Source: Paenibacillus sp. cl123 | GTDB lineage: Bacteria; Bacillota; Bacilli; Paenibacillales; NBRC-103111 | Assembly (NCBI RefSeq): GCF_900101595.1 | Contig: NZ_FMYY01000002.1 | Coordinates: forward strand, 62,001-126,000 | Length of the DNA stretch: 64,000 nt | Direction: 5' to 3' | Part shown: piece after piece, positions 50,996-59,125 of the stretch | How the letters are laid out: every line of letters begins with the position of its first letter | Position numbering within the stretch: position 1 is the first letter of the stretch | Program-made: the position numbers and the translations under genes | The notes under the pieces: model-generated | Database searches by the model: none | Seen by the model: only the letters and a program-made list of their open reading frames with translations | Told to the model about the DNA's origin: nothing

Positions 50996-52129
50996 ATGAA
51001 TTTAGCCGATATGTTGAGCTACGCTGACATTCATGATCTGGGCCGGATTGCAGGAACCTATGAATGCGAATGCAACGGCCACTCCAAGCACGAGCTGATC
51101 CAATCCATCCTCTCCCGTGTCGGACGGCGCGATGTGCTGGACCGGTTCGTGGAGGAGCTGTCGATGGAAGATATCCGTTTTCTGAATTCGCTGCTGTTCG
51201 ATCAAAGGGGATCCTTCAGTCTGGAGGAGCTGCTCGCCCGAGTCCGGCAAAGCCGCTTCGACCAGGACCAGGGAGAAGGACCGGCAGAGTGGAATCCGCG
51301 GGACATGATCGCGCGATTTAAACACCGCGGCTGGCTGTTCAACGGTTATTCCCAGCAAACCCGGTATTTGTTCGAAGTCCCCGCGGACCTGAGGCGAAGA
51401 TTTGTTGCAGCGCTGGGCAAGCGCTTCGAGCAGACGCTTGTGCGAACGGACGAGCCGATTGCCTACCGGGATGAACAGAAGCTGCTTGCTGGCGATATTC
51501 TGGGATTCCTCCGCATTTTGCAGGGACAAGATATGATGCTGACGGGCGAGTCGGTCATGTACAAGCGGAATTTGCAGCAAATCCTAGACAGTCTGGCCGT
51601 CCGTGAGGAGCCTGTCGGCAAAACGGCATGGCGCTTCGGCTACGGCCGCATGTTCCGTGATTACCCGAACCGCTTTTCCTTCATCTATGATTACTGCTAC
51701 TTCAATGATCTGATTACCGAGCATCACCAGGTGCTGGCGCTAACCGAAAAAGGCCGGGAAGCCGTCCGCGAGGAGCGCCGGGAAGACACGGTTCAACTAT
51801 TTCGATTCTGGTTAAGGCTCTATAAAGGACCGGTTCCCGGCCTGCAGTCGATCGTGCACTGGCTGCAGAAGCTGGCTTCTTCCTGGGTTACGCTCAGCTC
51901 CGTCAGAAGCACGCTGGGGCCGCTGATCCGACCGTTCTATTACGATACCCCGGACTCGATCCTGGAGCAGCGCATCCTTCAGATGATGATGCATCTGGGA
52001 TTGATCCGCATCGGGGAGGATGAACGGGAAGGCAGGGTGCTGCAGGTAACACGGCTGGGCGCAGGGATCATTGAGGGAACCTATGTGGCCGACAATGAGC
52101 AGATTGTGCTTCCGATTGACAACAAGTAG
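50996..52129 (+). CDS. Unknown cytoplasmic protein, winged-helix-like repeats
   Basis: I do not recognise this protein with certainty. From ATG 50996 it has 377 residues, is soluble and charged, and carries repeated helix-rich blocks, e.g. LSMEDIRFLNSLLFDQRG followed by LEELLARVRQ, and a C-terminal part ending with LQVTRLGAGIIEG and YVADNEQIVLP. These recall winged-helix domains found in front of XPB/Ssl2-type helicases, but no helicase motif is present. The start is uncertain: TTG 50894 lies in the terminator, ATG 50951 has no ribosome binding site, and ATG 50996 has AAGGGA at 10 nt. It appears monocistronic or leads to the next gene 47 bp downstream. Confidence 0.7.
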   Translation: MNLADMLSYADIHDLGRIAGTYECECNGHSKHELIQSILSRVGRRDVLDRFVEELSMEDIRFLNSLLFDQRGSFSLEELLARVRQSRFDQDQGEGPAEWNPRDMIARFKHRGWLFNGYSQQTRYLFEVPADLRRRFVAALGKRFEQTLVRTDEPIAYRDEQKLLAGDILGFLRILQGQDMMLTGESVMYKRNLQQILDSLAVREEPVGKTAWRFGYGRMFRDYPNRFSFIYDYCYFNDLITEHHQVLALTEKGREAVREERREDTVQLFRFWLRLYKGPVPGLQSIVHWLQKLASSWVTLSSVRSTLGPLIRPFYYDTPDSILEQRILQMMMHLGLIRIGEDEREGRVLQVTRLGAGIIEGTYVADNEQIVLPIDNK

Positions 52130-52176
52130 GCGGCTTGCTACAATCTCTCCGACAATTGAACCGGGGAGCGATGAAC

Positions 52177-52689
52177 ATGCTGCACAGCTATAATGGCAAG
52201 TATCCGCAGGTCCATCCGAGCGTATTTCTGGCAGCGGGCGTACAACTGATCGGTGATGTAGTTATTGAAGAAGGAGCCAGTATCTGGTACAACACGGTGC
52301 TGCGGGGCGATCTGGCTCCAATTCGCATCGGGAGGCGCTCCAACATTCAAGACGGCTGTATCGGGCATGTAAATACGGACCAGCCCCTGATCGTCGAATC
52401 CGAGGTATCAGTCGGACATGGGGCCATTATTCACGGCTGCCATATAGGCAAGGGTACATTAATCGGCATGGGGGCTATTGTACTTAACGGAGCCAAGATT
52501 GATGAATATGCTTTAATAGGGGCGGGGTCGCTAATTACCGAGAATCGCTCGGTGCCCTCCAATAGCTTGTGGCTCGGGTCGCCGGCCAAGCAGGTCCGAA
52601 CGTTGACGGATGCGGATCTGGCCAGGATGAAACGGACGACGGAGAGCTATTGCGAGAAGGCCGAGGAGTATCGGAAGGGCCAAGAGTAA
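52177..52689 (+). CDS. Gamma-class carbonic anhydrase family protein
   Basis: This is a 170-residue left-handed beta-helix protein of hexapeptide repeats (LIGDVVIEEGASIWYNTVLRGD, IRIGRRSNIQDG). The three zinc-ligand histidines are present: GHVNT and VGHGAIIHGCHIG. The family includes Cam-type carbonic anhydrases and YrdA-type proteins, so hydration of CO2 is likely but not certain. I chose ATG 52177, 9 nt after GGGGAG; ATG 52171 is too close to the site. Confidence 0.9.
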   Translation: MLHSYNGKYPQVHPSVFLAAGVQLIGDVVIEEGASIWYNTVLRGDLAPIRIGRRSNIQDGCIGHVNTDQPLIVESEVSVGHGAIIHGCHIGKGTLIGMGAIVLNGAKIDEYALIGAGSLITENRSVPSNSLWLGSPAKQVRTLTDADLARMKRTTESYCEKAEEYRKGQE

Positions 52690-52744
52690 CGCTCGCCTTG
52701 ACGGAGAAAGATTCTCATATGACCCGGTTTGGAGGTAGGTACTC

Positions 52745-52978
52745 ATGGGCAAAATGAACGTGACAAATGACATGATGCTGAGTTTGTTTGCTGAAATGGT
52801 GCTGGATGAAGCCGTTCGCAGCTACAGGGAAAAGCGGTTGTATCATGAAATCGATCAGGCTTTGGCTGCGGGAGACGAATCATCCTTTCTTGCCCTCACG
52901 ACCGAACTCAATTTGCTGCGCTCCCAGGTCAAAGGATCTCTTCATACACAAGAAACGGGCCAGATAGAGAACAAATAA
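52745..52978 (+). CDS. IDEAL-domain small protein
   Basis: The 77-residue protein contains an IDEAL domain: EKRLYHEIDQALAAGDESSF with the conserved basic-leucine and acid-Leu-Ala pattern. In Bacillus ypiB (UPF0302 plus IDEAL domain) lies at the same place, before ypiF and qcrA, so this may be a cut-down counterpart lacking the UPF0302 part. IDEAL domains occur in ComK and other proteins handled by ClpC/MecA-type systems; the role is unknown. GGAGGTAGG precedes the ATG. A terminator follows. Confidence 0.75.
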   Translation: MGKMNVTNDMMLSLFAEMVLDEAVRSYREKRLYHEIDQALAAGDESSFLALTTELNLLRSQVKGSLHTQETGQIENK

Positions 52979-52993
52979 TTGATAATTTGCTAA

Positions 52994-53028
52994 AAAGACA
53001 TATGAGGACCATTCATATGTCTTTTTTT
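52994..53028 (+). terminator. Intrinsic terminator after the IDEAL-domain gene
   Basis: AAGACATATG (52995-53004) pairs with CATATGTCTT (53014-53023), followed by a seven-T run. Confidence 0.9.
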
Positions 53029-53064
53029 CTGTGTTAAAGTTAGAAGCGGAAAGAAGGTGAAACG

Positions 53065-53523
53065 GTGAAATTTAGTGAAATCGAAACGGCGGCCTGGCCC
53101 GAGCTGAAGCCTTATCTGGATACGGCGCTGATCCCGGTGACAGGCCTTGAGGGCTCCGAATCCCCTGTGGAGGCGGCGGATGCGCTCGAGGTGCTCAGAG
53201 ATGTGCTGGATCTGATCGAAATTCCGTTCAAGGGAAGAACCGTCACATATCCGGCCATGCATTATACGGGCGGGGGACAAGCCGCGGCGGCGGCGCAGCT
53301 GCTTGTTCAGGACGCCTGCGCCCGGATGAAGCTTGCCGGCTTCCGCTATGTCGTGCTCGTTACCGCATCCCCGGACGATGCTCTGGAGGCCGGGCTGCGG
53401 GCGTCCGAAGCGGATCTGGTGCTCCGGCTGACGCGGGAGGACATGGCGAGACTTGGGGCGGATGCGAAGCGGTCGATTGCGGAAAGCCTGACGAAACTTT
53501 GGCTGGGCAGGGAATCCGTGTGA
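53065..53523 (+). CDS. ypiF: DUF2487 protein (YpiF-like)
   Basis: The 152-residue soluble protein lies just before qcrA, as ypiF does in Bacillus, and has the same size and a similar layout (MKFSEIE at the N-terminus, FKGRTVTYPAMHYTG in the middle, a C-terminal helix). GTG at 53065 is the start, with GAAGGTG close upstream. Its function is unknown; constant linkage to the bc complex genes suggests a link with its biogenesis. Confidence 0.75.
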   Translation: MKFSEIETAAWPELKPYLDTALIPVTGLEGSESPVEAADALEVLRDVLDLIEIPFKGRTVTYPAMHYTGGGQAAAAAQLLVQDACARMKLAGFRYVVLVTASPDDALEAGLRASEADLVLRLTREDMARLGADAKRSIAESLTKLWLGRESV

Positions 53524-53588
53524 ACCATGTATGATCTGTGCCAAGGGTGTTAATTCTATGTAGGAGCACGGTTTCGCGCTGCTGTGGG

Positions 53589-53689
53589 ACAGTTGTGACA
53601 ATTATGTTAAAACTGTTCTGAACCCCTTGTTTTCCACGGTGCGAAGTCTTGTCTCCATTCTTGACGCACCCAGTGACGTAGGCTATTAT
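53589..53689 (+). promoter_or_regulatory. Promoter region of the qcr operon
   Basis: TTGACG (53661-53666), a 17-bp spacer and TATTAT (53684-53689) lie 75 bp before qcrA. Upstream, ACAGTT (53589-53594) and AACTGT (53611-53616) form an inverted repeat around TTGTGACAATTATGTTAA, which resembles redox-regulator sites of the Rex or ResD type only loosely. Confidence 0.55.
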
Positions 53690-53763
53690 TAGTTATGTCC
53701 TAGTATCTGGTGTAAAGTTATGTCGAACGACTGATATATGTTGCAAAAGGGGGTAGAACGAGA

Positions 53764-54309
53764 ATGAACGATCATACGAATCACGATTCGCCGCATCATG
53801 GCGAGAAGCCGGTGAAACGTCGGGAAATGTCCAGACGCCAGTTTCTTTCCTACACCCTTGGCGGAGCAGGAGCTTTCATGGGCGCGGGTATGCTTGTGCC
53901 TATGATTCGGTTTGCAGTGGACCCGGTCCTTCAGCCCAAGAAGCAAGCGGATTGGGTCAAGGTTGTGGAAGATTCCAAGATTACGAACGAACCGAAAGTG
54001 TTTAAGTTCAAGGTTCAGCAAGTCGACGGCTGGTATGCGAGCGAACCGGAGCTTGAGGCTTGGATTGCCAAAGGCAGCGACGGACAAGTGTTTGCTTTGA
54101 ATCCGACCTGTAAGCATCTGGGCTGTACGGTTAACTGGAATTCGAATCCCGAGTTCAAGGATCAGTATTACTGTCCTTGTCACGGAGCGCATTACACGGT
54201 TGACGGCAAGCATCTGGCTGTTGCGAACGCACCGCTTGACCAGTATGAAGTCAAAGTGGAGCAAGGCTTCGTATATGTCGGCCAGCTTGGTCCGAACAAA
54301 CGGGTGTAG
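53764..54309 (+). CDS. qcrA: Menaquinol:cytochrome c reductase Rieske subunit
   Basis: QcrA carries the 2Fe-2S cluster that takes the first electron from menaquinol. The 181-residue protein has a twin-arginine-like signal anchor (SRRQFLS, then a Gly/Ala-rich helix at about 30-50) and both Rieske boxes: CKHLGC (C116, H118, C121) and CPCHGA (C137, C139, H140). Ligands should be C116, H118, C137 and H140, with a C121-C139 disulfide. It leads qcrB and qcrC. Confidence 0.97.
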   Translation: MNDHTNHDSPHHGEKPVKRREMSRRQFLSYTLGGAGAFMGAGMLVPMIRFAVDPVLQPKKQADWVKVVEDSKITNEPKVFKFKVQQVDGWYASEPELEAWIAKGSDGQVFALNPTCKHLGCTVNWNSNPEFKDQYYCPCHGAHYTVDGKHLAVANAPLDQYEVKVEQGFVYVGQLGPNKRV

Positions 54310-54328
54310 AAAGGAGGCGTAGCATCAG

Positions 54329-55000
54329 ATGATTAAAAGCATTTATAACTGGATCGATGAACGCCTGGATATCACGCCGCTGTGGAGAGATGTCGCGGAT
54401 CATGAGGTGCCCGAGCACGTTAACCCCGCGCATCATTTTTCTGCGTTCGTGTACTGCTTCGGCGGCTTGACGTTCTTCATCACAGTTATTCAAATCCTGT
54501 CCGGTATGTTCCTGACGATGTATTATGTACCGGATATTATTAATGCCTATGCAAGCGTTGACTACTTGCAGCATAAGGTGGCATTCGGCGTTATCGTACG
54601 CGGTATGCATCACTGGGGCGCCAGTCTGGTTATCGTGATGATGTTCTTACATACGCTCCGCGTTTTCTTTACCGGTTCGTATAAAGCTCCGCGCGAGATG
54701 AACTGGGTAGTCGGCATGCTGATTTTCTTCGTTATGCTGGGTCTCGGGCTGACAGGCTATCTGCTGCCTTGGGACAATAAAGCATACTTTGCAACAAGCG
54801 TTACGCTCAAAATTGTTGAATCGGCACCGTACATCGGTCCGTATGCCAAGACGCTGCTGCAGGGCGGCGAGATCGTCGGGGCTCAGACGTTGACGAGATT
54901 CTTTGCCTTGCACGTGTTCTTCCTGCCGGGTGCGCTGCTTGCTCTGCTCGCCGGTCACTTTATCATGATCCGTAAGCAAGGGATTTCCGGTCCGCTCTAA
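54329..55000 (+). CDS. qcrB: Menaquinol:cytochrome c reductase cytochrome b subunit
   Basis: The 223-residue membrane protein is of the short cytochrome b6 type with four helices. Heme-ligand histidines are visible in MHHWGAS / FLHTLRVF and in the last helix (FALHVFFLPG, LLAGHFIM). The conserved TGYLLPWDN segment forms part of the quinol site. AAGGAGG is upstream of the ATG at 54329. Confidence 0.97.
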   Translation: MIKSIYNWIDERLDITPLWRDVADHEVPEHVNPAHHFSAFVYCFGGLTFFITVIQILSGMFLTMYYVPDIINAYASVDYLQHKVAFGVIVRGMHHWGASLVIVMMFLHTLRVFFTGSYKAPREMNWVVGMLIFFVMLGLGLTGYLLPWDNKAYFATSVTLKIVESAPYIGPYAKTLLQGGEIVGAQTLTRFFALHVFFLPGALLALLAGHFIMIRKQGISGPL

Positions 55001-55080
55001 GCCATACGCTTCCTAGGATCGCACGGACTTACCAAGCTGCTTAGGCAGGCTCATGAGAACACAAGAAGGAGGGGCGATAC

Positions 55081-55965
55081 GTGGCTCACGGTCATAAATC
55101 TGACGAAAAAATCGTTTATGTTGGCGATTCCCGCGTTCAAGCGAAAAGCTCGAGAATGATCCCGCAGGACTTCTCGGCTTATCCGGGGAAATCGGAAGTA
55201 TTTATTCCGAACTTCCTGCTGAAGGAATGGATGGTAGGGGTCGTCGTATTGATGGGAATTCTGGTGCTTGTTATGTCCGAAGCGGCGCCGCTGGGTTACC
55301 CGGCTGACCCGACGAACACCGAAATCATCCCGATGCCTGACTGGTACTTCCTGTTTATGTACCAGCTGCTCAAATATCCTTACACGTCCGGAAGCTGGGT
55401 CGTGCTCGGTACGGTAGGCGTTCCGGGAATTTTGTTCGGCGCCTTGCTGCTCGCTCCGTTCCTGGATACGGGCAAGGAAAGAAAATTCTACAAGCGTCCG
55501 ATTGCCAGCACGCTGATGTTTCTGAGCTTGGCCGCGGTAACTTATTTGACGGTTTACTCCTGGCAGCATTACCAGCACGAGCTGGCTGCCAAAAACCTGA
55601 TCCCGGAGCATATCAAGCGCGAGCAGGAGATGCACGCGTCCGGAGGCGAAGGCGGCGGAAGTCCGGTCAAGAAGCCGGCAGCTTCGCAGGCCGCCGCTAT
55701 CGTGGCGCCTGATGATCCGGCAGCTTCGATCTACCAGAAGTCCACTTGCTTGCAATGCCACGGCGGAGATTTGAAGGGTATGCCTTCCGCTAAAATCCCG
55801 GCGCTGCGCGGCGTAGGCGACGGCCATGACAAAGCGGCCATTCTGGACATTATCAAAAATGGCAAAGGCAACATGCAGGCTCAGTACGACGCCAATATCG
55901 CCAAAGGCTTGACTGCCGATGATATCGACAAATTGGCTGACTGGCTTAGCAAACAGAAAAAGTAA
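55081..55965 (+). CDS. qcrC: Menaquinol:cytochrome c reductase cytochrome b/c subunit
   Basis: This 294-residue fusion has an N-terminal subunit-IV-like part with three membrane helices (about 55-165; MPDWYFLFMYQLLKYP) and a C-terminal cytochrome c domain with the heme site CLQCH (near residue 222) and a Met ligand candidate in GNMQ. A Gly/Pro/Ala-rich linker joins the two. It starts with GTG at 55081 after AGGAGGGG. A terminator follows. Confidence 0.97.
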   Translation: MAHGHKSDEKIVYVGDSRVQAKSSRMIPQDFSAYPGKSEVFIPNFLLKEWMVGVVVLMGILVLVMSEAAPLGYPADPTNTEIIPMPDWYFLFMYQLLKYPYTSGSWVVLGTVGVPGILFGALLLAPFLDTGKERKFYKRPIASTLMFLSLAAVTYLTVYSWQHYQHELAAKNLIPEHIKREQEMHASGGEGGGSPVKKPAASQAAAIVAPDDPAASIYQKSTCLQCHGGDLKGMPSAKIPALRGVGDGHDKAAILDIIKNGKGNMQAQYDANIAKGLTADDIDKLADWLSKQKK

Positions 55966-55970
55966 ACACA

Positions 55971-56002
55971 AAGCCTGACCGTCAGTTAACGGTCAGGCTT
56001 TT
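55971..56002 (+). terminator. Intrinsic terminator after qcrC
   Basis: AAGCCTGACCG (55971-55981) pairs with CGGTCAGGCTT (55990-56000), followed by four T. Confidence 0.85.
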
Positions 56003-56030
56003 GTATACCACAAAGAAGGGGAGCTATAAG

Positions 56031-56690
56031 TTGGACGGTTGGCGCTTGTCCTATTTCGTAAGCCGCGCTTTTCTGGGCGGACGCTTGATGCTGCTTCTCA
56101 TGCTCCTTGTTAACGTGCCGGGTACGGTCTACGGGTACATCTGGTACGGCAATCAGCTTGCTTTTACTTGGGAAGCATTCGGTCCCGCCTTGCTGCCGTT
56201 TGTACCGGACAGTCCGACGGCCAGTTTGTTCTTTTCCTTGTTCCTGCTGTATCTGCTGAAAGACATCGATGCCGGCCGCGGATTTGCCATTCCGCCCGAG
56301 CGGGTCGGCCTGGGCCGCGGTGTCGTCGAGGCATTCGCTTTAATCACGTCCTTTAAGTATGGAATCTGGGCTGTGGCCATGATCTGGGCCGGCGCGTGGC
56401 AGGGGGAGGCGGTAAGCGGTCAAGACTGGATGCTGACTTTGTCCCATCTGGGGATGGCGGCCGAAGCGCTGCTCTACGTCCGCTTCTACCGGTTCTCGCT
56501 TGGCGCGGTCGTGATCGTTGGCGCATGGTCGCTCTGGAATGATGCGATGGACTACGGAGTCGGCGTGTTTCCTTGGCTGGCCGAGGTGCTCCAGGATGAT
56601 CTGACAACCATTCAATGGTTTACCGTCGGCCTTAGTCTGATTGGCATAGCAATCGCCACAGCCGTCTGGCTGATGCGTACGCGAAAGTAA
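56031..56690 (+). CDS. ypjA: DUF1405 membrane protein (YpjA-like)
   Basis: This is a 219-residue protein with about six or seven membrane segments (SYFVSRAFLGGRLMLLLMLL near the start). It corresponds in position and type to Bacillus YpjA, between qcrC and ypjB. TTG at 56031 is the start, 7 nt after AAGGGGAG; the frame is open upstream into the qcrC terminator. Function unknown. Confidence 0.8.
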   Translation: MDGWRLSYFVSRAFLGGRLMLLLMLLVNVPGTVYGYIWYGNQLAFTWEAFGPALLPFVPDSPTASLFFSLFLLYLLKDIDAGRGFAIPPERVGLGRGVVEAFALITSFKYGIWAVAMIWAGAWQGEAVSGQDWMLTLSHLGMAAEALLYVRFYRFSLGAVVIVGAWSLWNDAMDYGVGVFPWLAEVLQDDLTTIQWFTVGLSLIGIAIATAVWLMRTRK

Positions 56691-56732
56691 AGACGCTAAG
56701 CGGTGAAACTCGCAAATTCGGTCTAAAGCGGA

Positions 56733-56766
56733 CATCCCCTCCATAGGATTTATGTAGGAGGGGATG
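56733..56766 (+). promoter_or_regulatory. Hairpin that covers the ypjB ribosome binding site
   Basis: CATCCCCTCC (56733-56742) and GGAGGGGATG (56757-56766) are a perfect 10-bp inverted repeat with a 14-nt loop. The right arm is the whole ribosome binding site of ypjB. CATAGGATT at 56742-56750 in the loop resembles a sporulation-type -10. Confidence 0.6.
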
Positions 56767-56769
56767 TCC

Positions 56770-57663
56770 ATGAGCGGAAGATGGAGAAGGATAGGCATTG
56801 GAATTGGGTTGATGGTGATGCTCGTGCCATGGCTTGGAGGCTGCAGCCTGCTCAATAAGCAATCGTCAAGCGCTGAGCCGGAGCCGGCGATTAAGCGGGA
56901 CGAGCAGCAGAAGCAGCATATCAAGCTGCTGAATGAGACCGCTGAAGAGCTGTACCAGCGGATGCAAAAAGGCGATGCGCAAGGCGGACTTGTCGTGCTG
57001 CAGCAGATCGGCGATCAAGTCACGCAAATCCCGTTCGAAGGCGTGACGACGGTGGAAGGCATGAATGCCTTGACGGAAACCGTCTCCGAGGCCAAGCGAG
57101 TGCTGGCGGCCGCGAAGTTCGATTCGGCGGCCGGGCAGGTAGCCGCCGCCAAGATCAGGCTGGCTGCCGATGCGCTGGCCCATACGAGCCAGCCGCTGTG
57201 GCTGCAGCTTTACAAGCCTCTCCAGGACGATCTGGACGCGATGGAGCTGGCCGCCAAAGCCAATGAGAGGCATACGCTGCAGGACAAGTTCCAGCATCTG
57301 GATCAGCATTATGCGGTGGTTCATCCGAGTCTTGTGATCAGCCGTCCGGCCGAGGATGTGGAGAAGATGGATTCGCTTCTCACATTTGTACGAGCCCAAA
57401 TTTCCAGTCAGCAGGCCTCGACCCGCAATGTGCTCAATGCGGTGCCGCCCATGCGCCAAATGCTGGATAAGCTGTTTATGAAACGCGAAACGACGGCTTA
57501 TCTGCCTTATCCCGAGCCGCAAAATCCTATCCTCTGGACGCTGGGACTCGGCTCATTCATTCTGGCCGCTCTGGGCTTCGCCGGTTGGAAGCTGTCGAAA
57601 AAAAACAATGGTCTCGTAGCCGTCAAGCGCGAAAAAAATAACGAATATAGGCAGAGCATTTAG
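56770..57663 (+). CDS. ypjB: Sporulation protein YpjB
   Basis: The 297-residue protein has a signal peptide with a lipobox-like LGGC, a long helical extracytoplasmic region (LNETAEELYQRMQKGD, then heptad-like helices) and a C-terminal membrane helix at about 255-275 followed by a basic tail. Bacillus YpjB is a sigma-E-controlled membrane protein of unknown role. I chose ATG 56770, 6 nt after GGAGGGG. It converges with ypjC, whose stop is 8 bp away. Confidence 0.85.
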   Translation: MSGRWRRIGIGIGLMVMLVPWLGGCSLLNKQSSSAEPEPAIKRDEQQKQHIKLLNETAEELYQRMQKGDAQGGLVVLQQIGDQVTQIPFEGVTTVEGMNALTETVSEAKRVLAAAKFDSAAGQVAAAKIRLAADALAHTSQPLWLQLYKPLQDDLDAMELAAKANERHTLQDKFQHLDQHYAVVHPSLVISRPAEDVEKMDSLLTFVRAQISSQQASTRNVLNAVPPMRQMLDKLFMKRETTAYLPYPEPQNPILWTLGLGSFILAALGFAGWKLSKKNNGLVAVKREKNNEYRQSI

Positions 57664-57671
57664 CTGTTTTG

Positions 57672-58544
57672 TCACGATACAGGCTTAAAGCCTTCGCCGA
57701 CAACATCGTGAACCTCCGTTATAATGACAAACGCACGGGGGTCGATGGCGTGGATAAGGTCTTTAAGCCTTTTGATTTCACTTAAAGCGACGACGCAATA
57801 AAGCACATCTTTCGGTTGCCCGGAGAAGGCGCCGACAGCCGGGAATAACGTGACTCCCCGGTCCAGCTCCGCTGTGATCGTTTCCGCCAAGCGGTGCGTA
57901 TGGTCGGAGATCACGGTGAACGCTCTAGCCGCATAAGCGCCTTCGATCAGGATATCGATGATTTTGGCCGTTATGAAAACGACGACGAGCGTGTACATGA
58001 TTTTTTCTTTCGGCAAAAAAAGGAGGGAGGCGCCAAGAACAACCGCGTCGGTCGCAAGAATAAGCCGGCCGACACTCCACCCCTTCTTCTTATGCAAGAT
58101 CCGGGCCACGATATCCGACCCTCCCGTCGTCCCCCCATAACGAAATACGAGCCCCAAACCGATCCCCAAAGTGAGCCCCGCATAGGCGGACACAAGAAAC
58201 GTATCGCTTTCTGTTCGGAAAGGTACGATAAGCCCGGCCCCTATCAGCCGCTCCATGATCCATAAAAAAGCGGCCAGCAGCAAGGTGCCGCAAATGGTGT
58301 AGAATATCGAAGCTTTGCCGAGCAGCCTCCAGCCGAGTACGAACAGCGGGATATTGATGACTAGTGTCGTGATGGAAGGGGGGATTCCCGCTATATAATG
58401 AAGCAGCAGCGCTACGCCGGTAATTCCGCCTTCCATCAGCTCGTTGGCTATGACGAAATAATGAAGGCCAAAGGCATAAATTGCCGTACCGACCATGATA
58501 GGAAGCAGATTCCGCAGCAGCTCCCCGTATCGTAAGCTCTTCAA
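57672..58544 (-). CDS. ypjC: YitT-family membrane protein (YpjC-like)
   Basis: This is a 290-residue protein with five or six membrane helices (about 10-180) and a C-terminal cytoplasmic DUF2179 domain (about 210-290; GVTLFPAVGAFSGQPKDVLYCVV). The loop motif GGTTGGSDI is typical of the YitT family, members of which are suspected transporters. The start is TTG at 58544, 5-7 nt after AAAGGAGGG. It is one of the few leftward genes; Bacillus ypjC occupies the same position. Confidence 0.9.
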   Translation of the reverse strand: MKSLRYGELLRNLLPIMVGTAIYAFGLHYFVIANELMEGGITGVALLLHYIAGIPPSITTLVINIPLFVLGWRLLGKASIFYTICGTLLLAAFLWIMERLIGAGLIVPFRTESDTFLVSAYAGLTLGIGLGLVFRYGGTTGGSDIVARILHKKKGWSVGRLILATDAVVLGASLLFLPKEKIMYTLVVVFITAKIIDILIEGAYAARAFTVISDHTHRLAETITAELDRGVTLFPAVGAFSGQPKDVLYCVVALSEIKRLKDLIHAIDPRAFVIITEVHDVVGEGFKPVS

Positions 58545-58692
58545 TGCAGTCCCTCCTTTATCCGTAGCATCTCCTGGTTTTGCAAAAAAAATTTGTCATG
58601 ACGCCTTGGTTTGCGTTAACATGGAGTTGACGTTTCGCGGAAAACCGGGCAATGTCAGAACATGAACGCTAAGGCTGGTGAACAATACGGAT

Positions 58693-59034
58693 ATGGAGAA
58701 AGAACGCACGTTAAGGGATCTGCAGGATGAGGTCCATGCTTACATATCTCAATTTAAAGAGGGTTATTTCAGTCCGTTGTCCATGCTCGCGCGCATGACA
58801 GAAGAGGTCGGAGAGCTGGCCCGAGAGGTGAACCACCAGTTCGGGGAGAAGCCCAAGAAGGCCTCGGAGGAGGACAATTCAATCGAGCTTGAGCTCGGCG
58901 ATATCTTATTCATCACGATCTGCTTCGCCAACTCGATGGGGATTGATCTGACGAAGGCGCATGACCAGGTCATGCATAAATTCCAGACCCGCGATGCGAA
59001 TCGCTGGACGAAATTGAACACCGATTCGCAATAA
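58693..59034 (+). CDS. ypjD: MazG-like nucleotide pyrophosphohydrolase (YpjD)
   Basis: The 113-residue protein is a minimal MazG-fold pyrophosphohydrolase: ARMTEEVGELAREVNH supplies the ExxE metal motif and LELGDILF the ExxD motif. Such enzymes hydrolyse (d)NTPs to monophosphates, often for house-cleaning. ATG 58693 gives an N-terminus like that of Bacillus YpjD; GTG 58678 would add five residues. Confidence 0.92.
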   Translation: MEKERTLRDLQDEVHAYISQFKEGYFSPLSMLARMTEEVGELAREVNHQFGEKPKKASEEDNSIELELGDILFITICFANSMGIDLTKAHDQVMHKFQTRDANRWTKLNTDSQ

Positions 59035-59125
59035 GCGACATATGCTGTATCACACCTCTTACCGTACGGCCGTTCCGGCAGCCGGCTTTTTCTCCCGCAA
59101 TTTTGTATAGAAAGGGGAGGACGGC

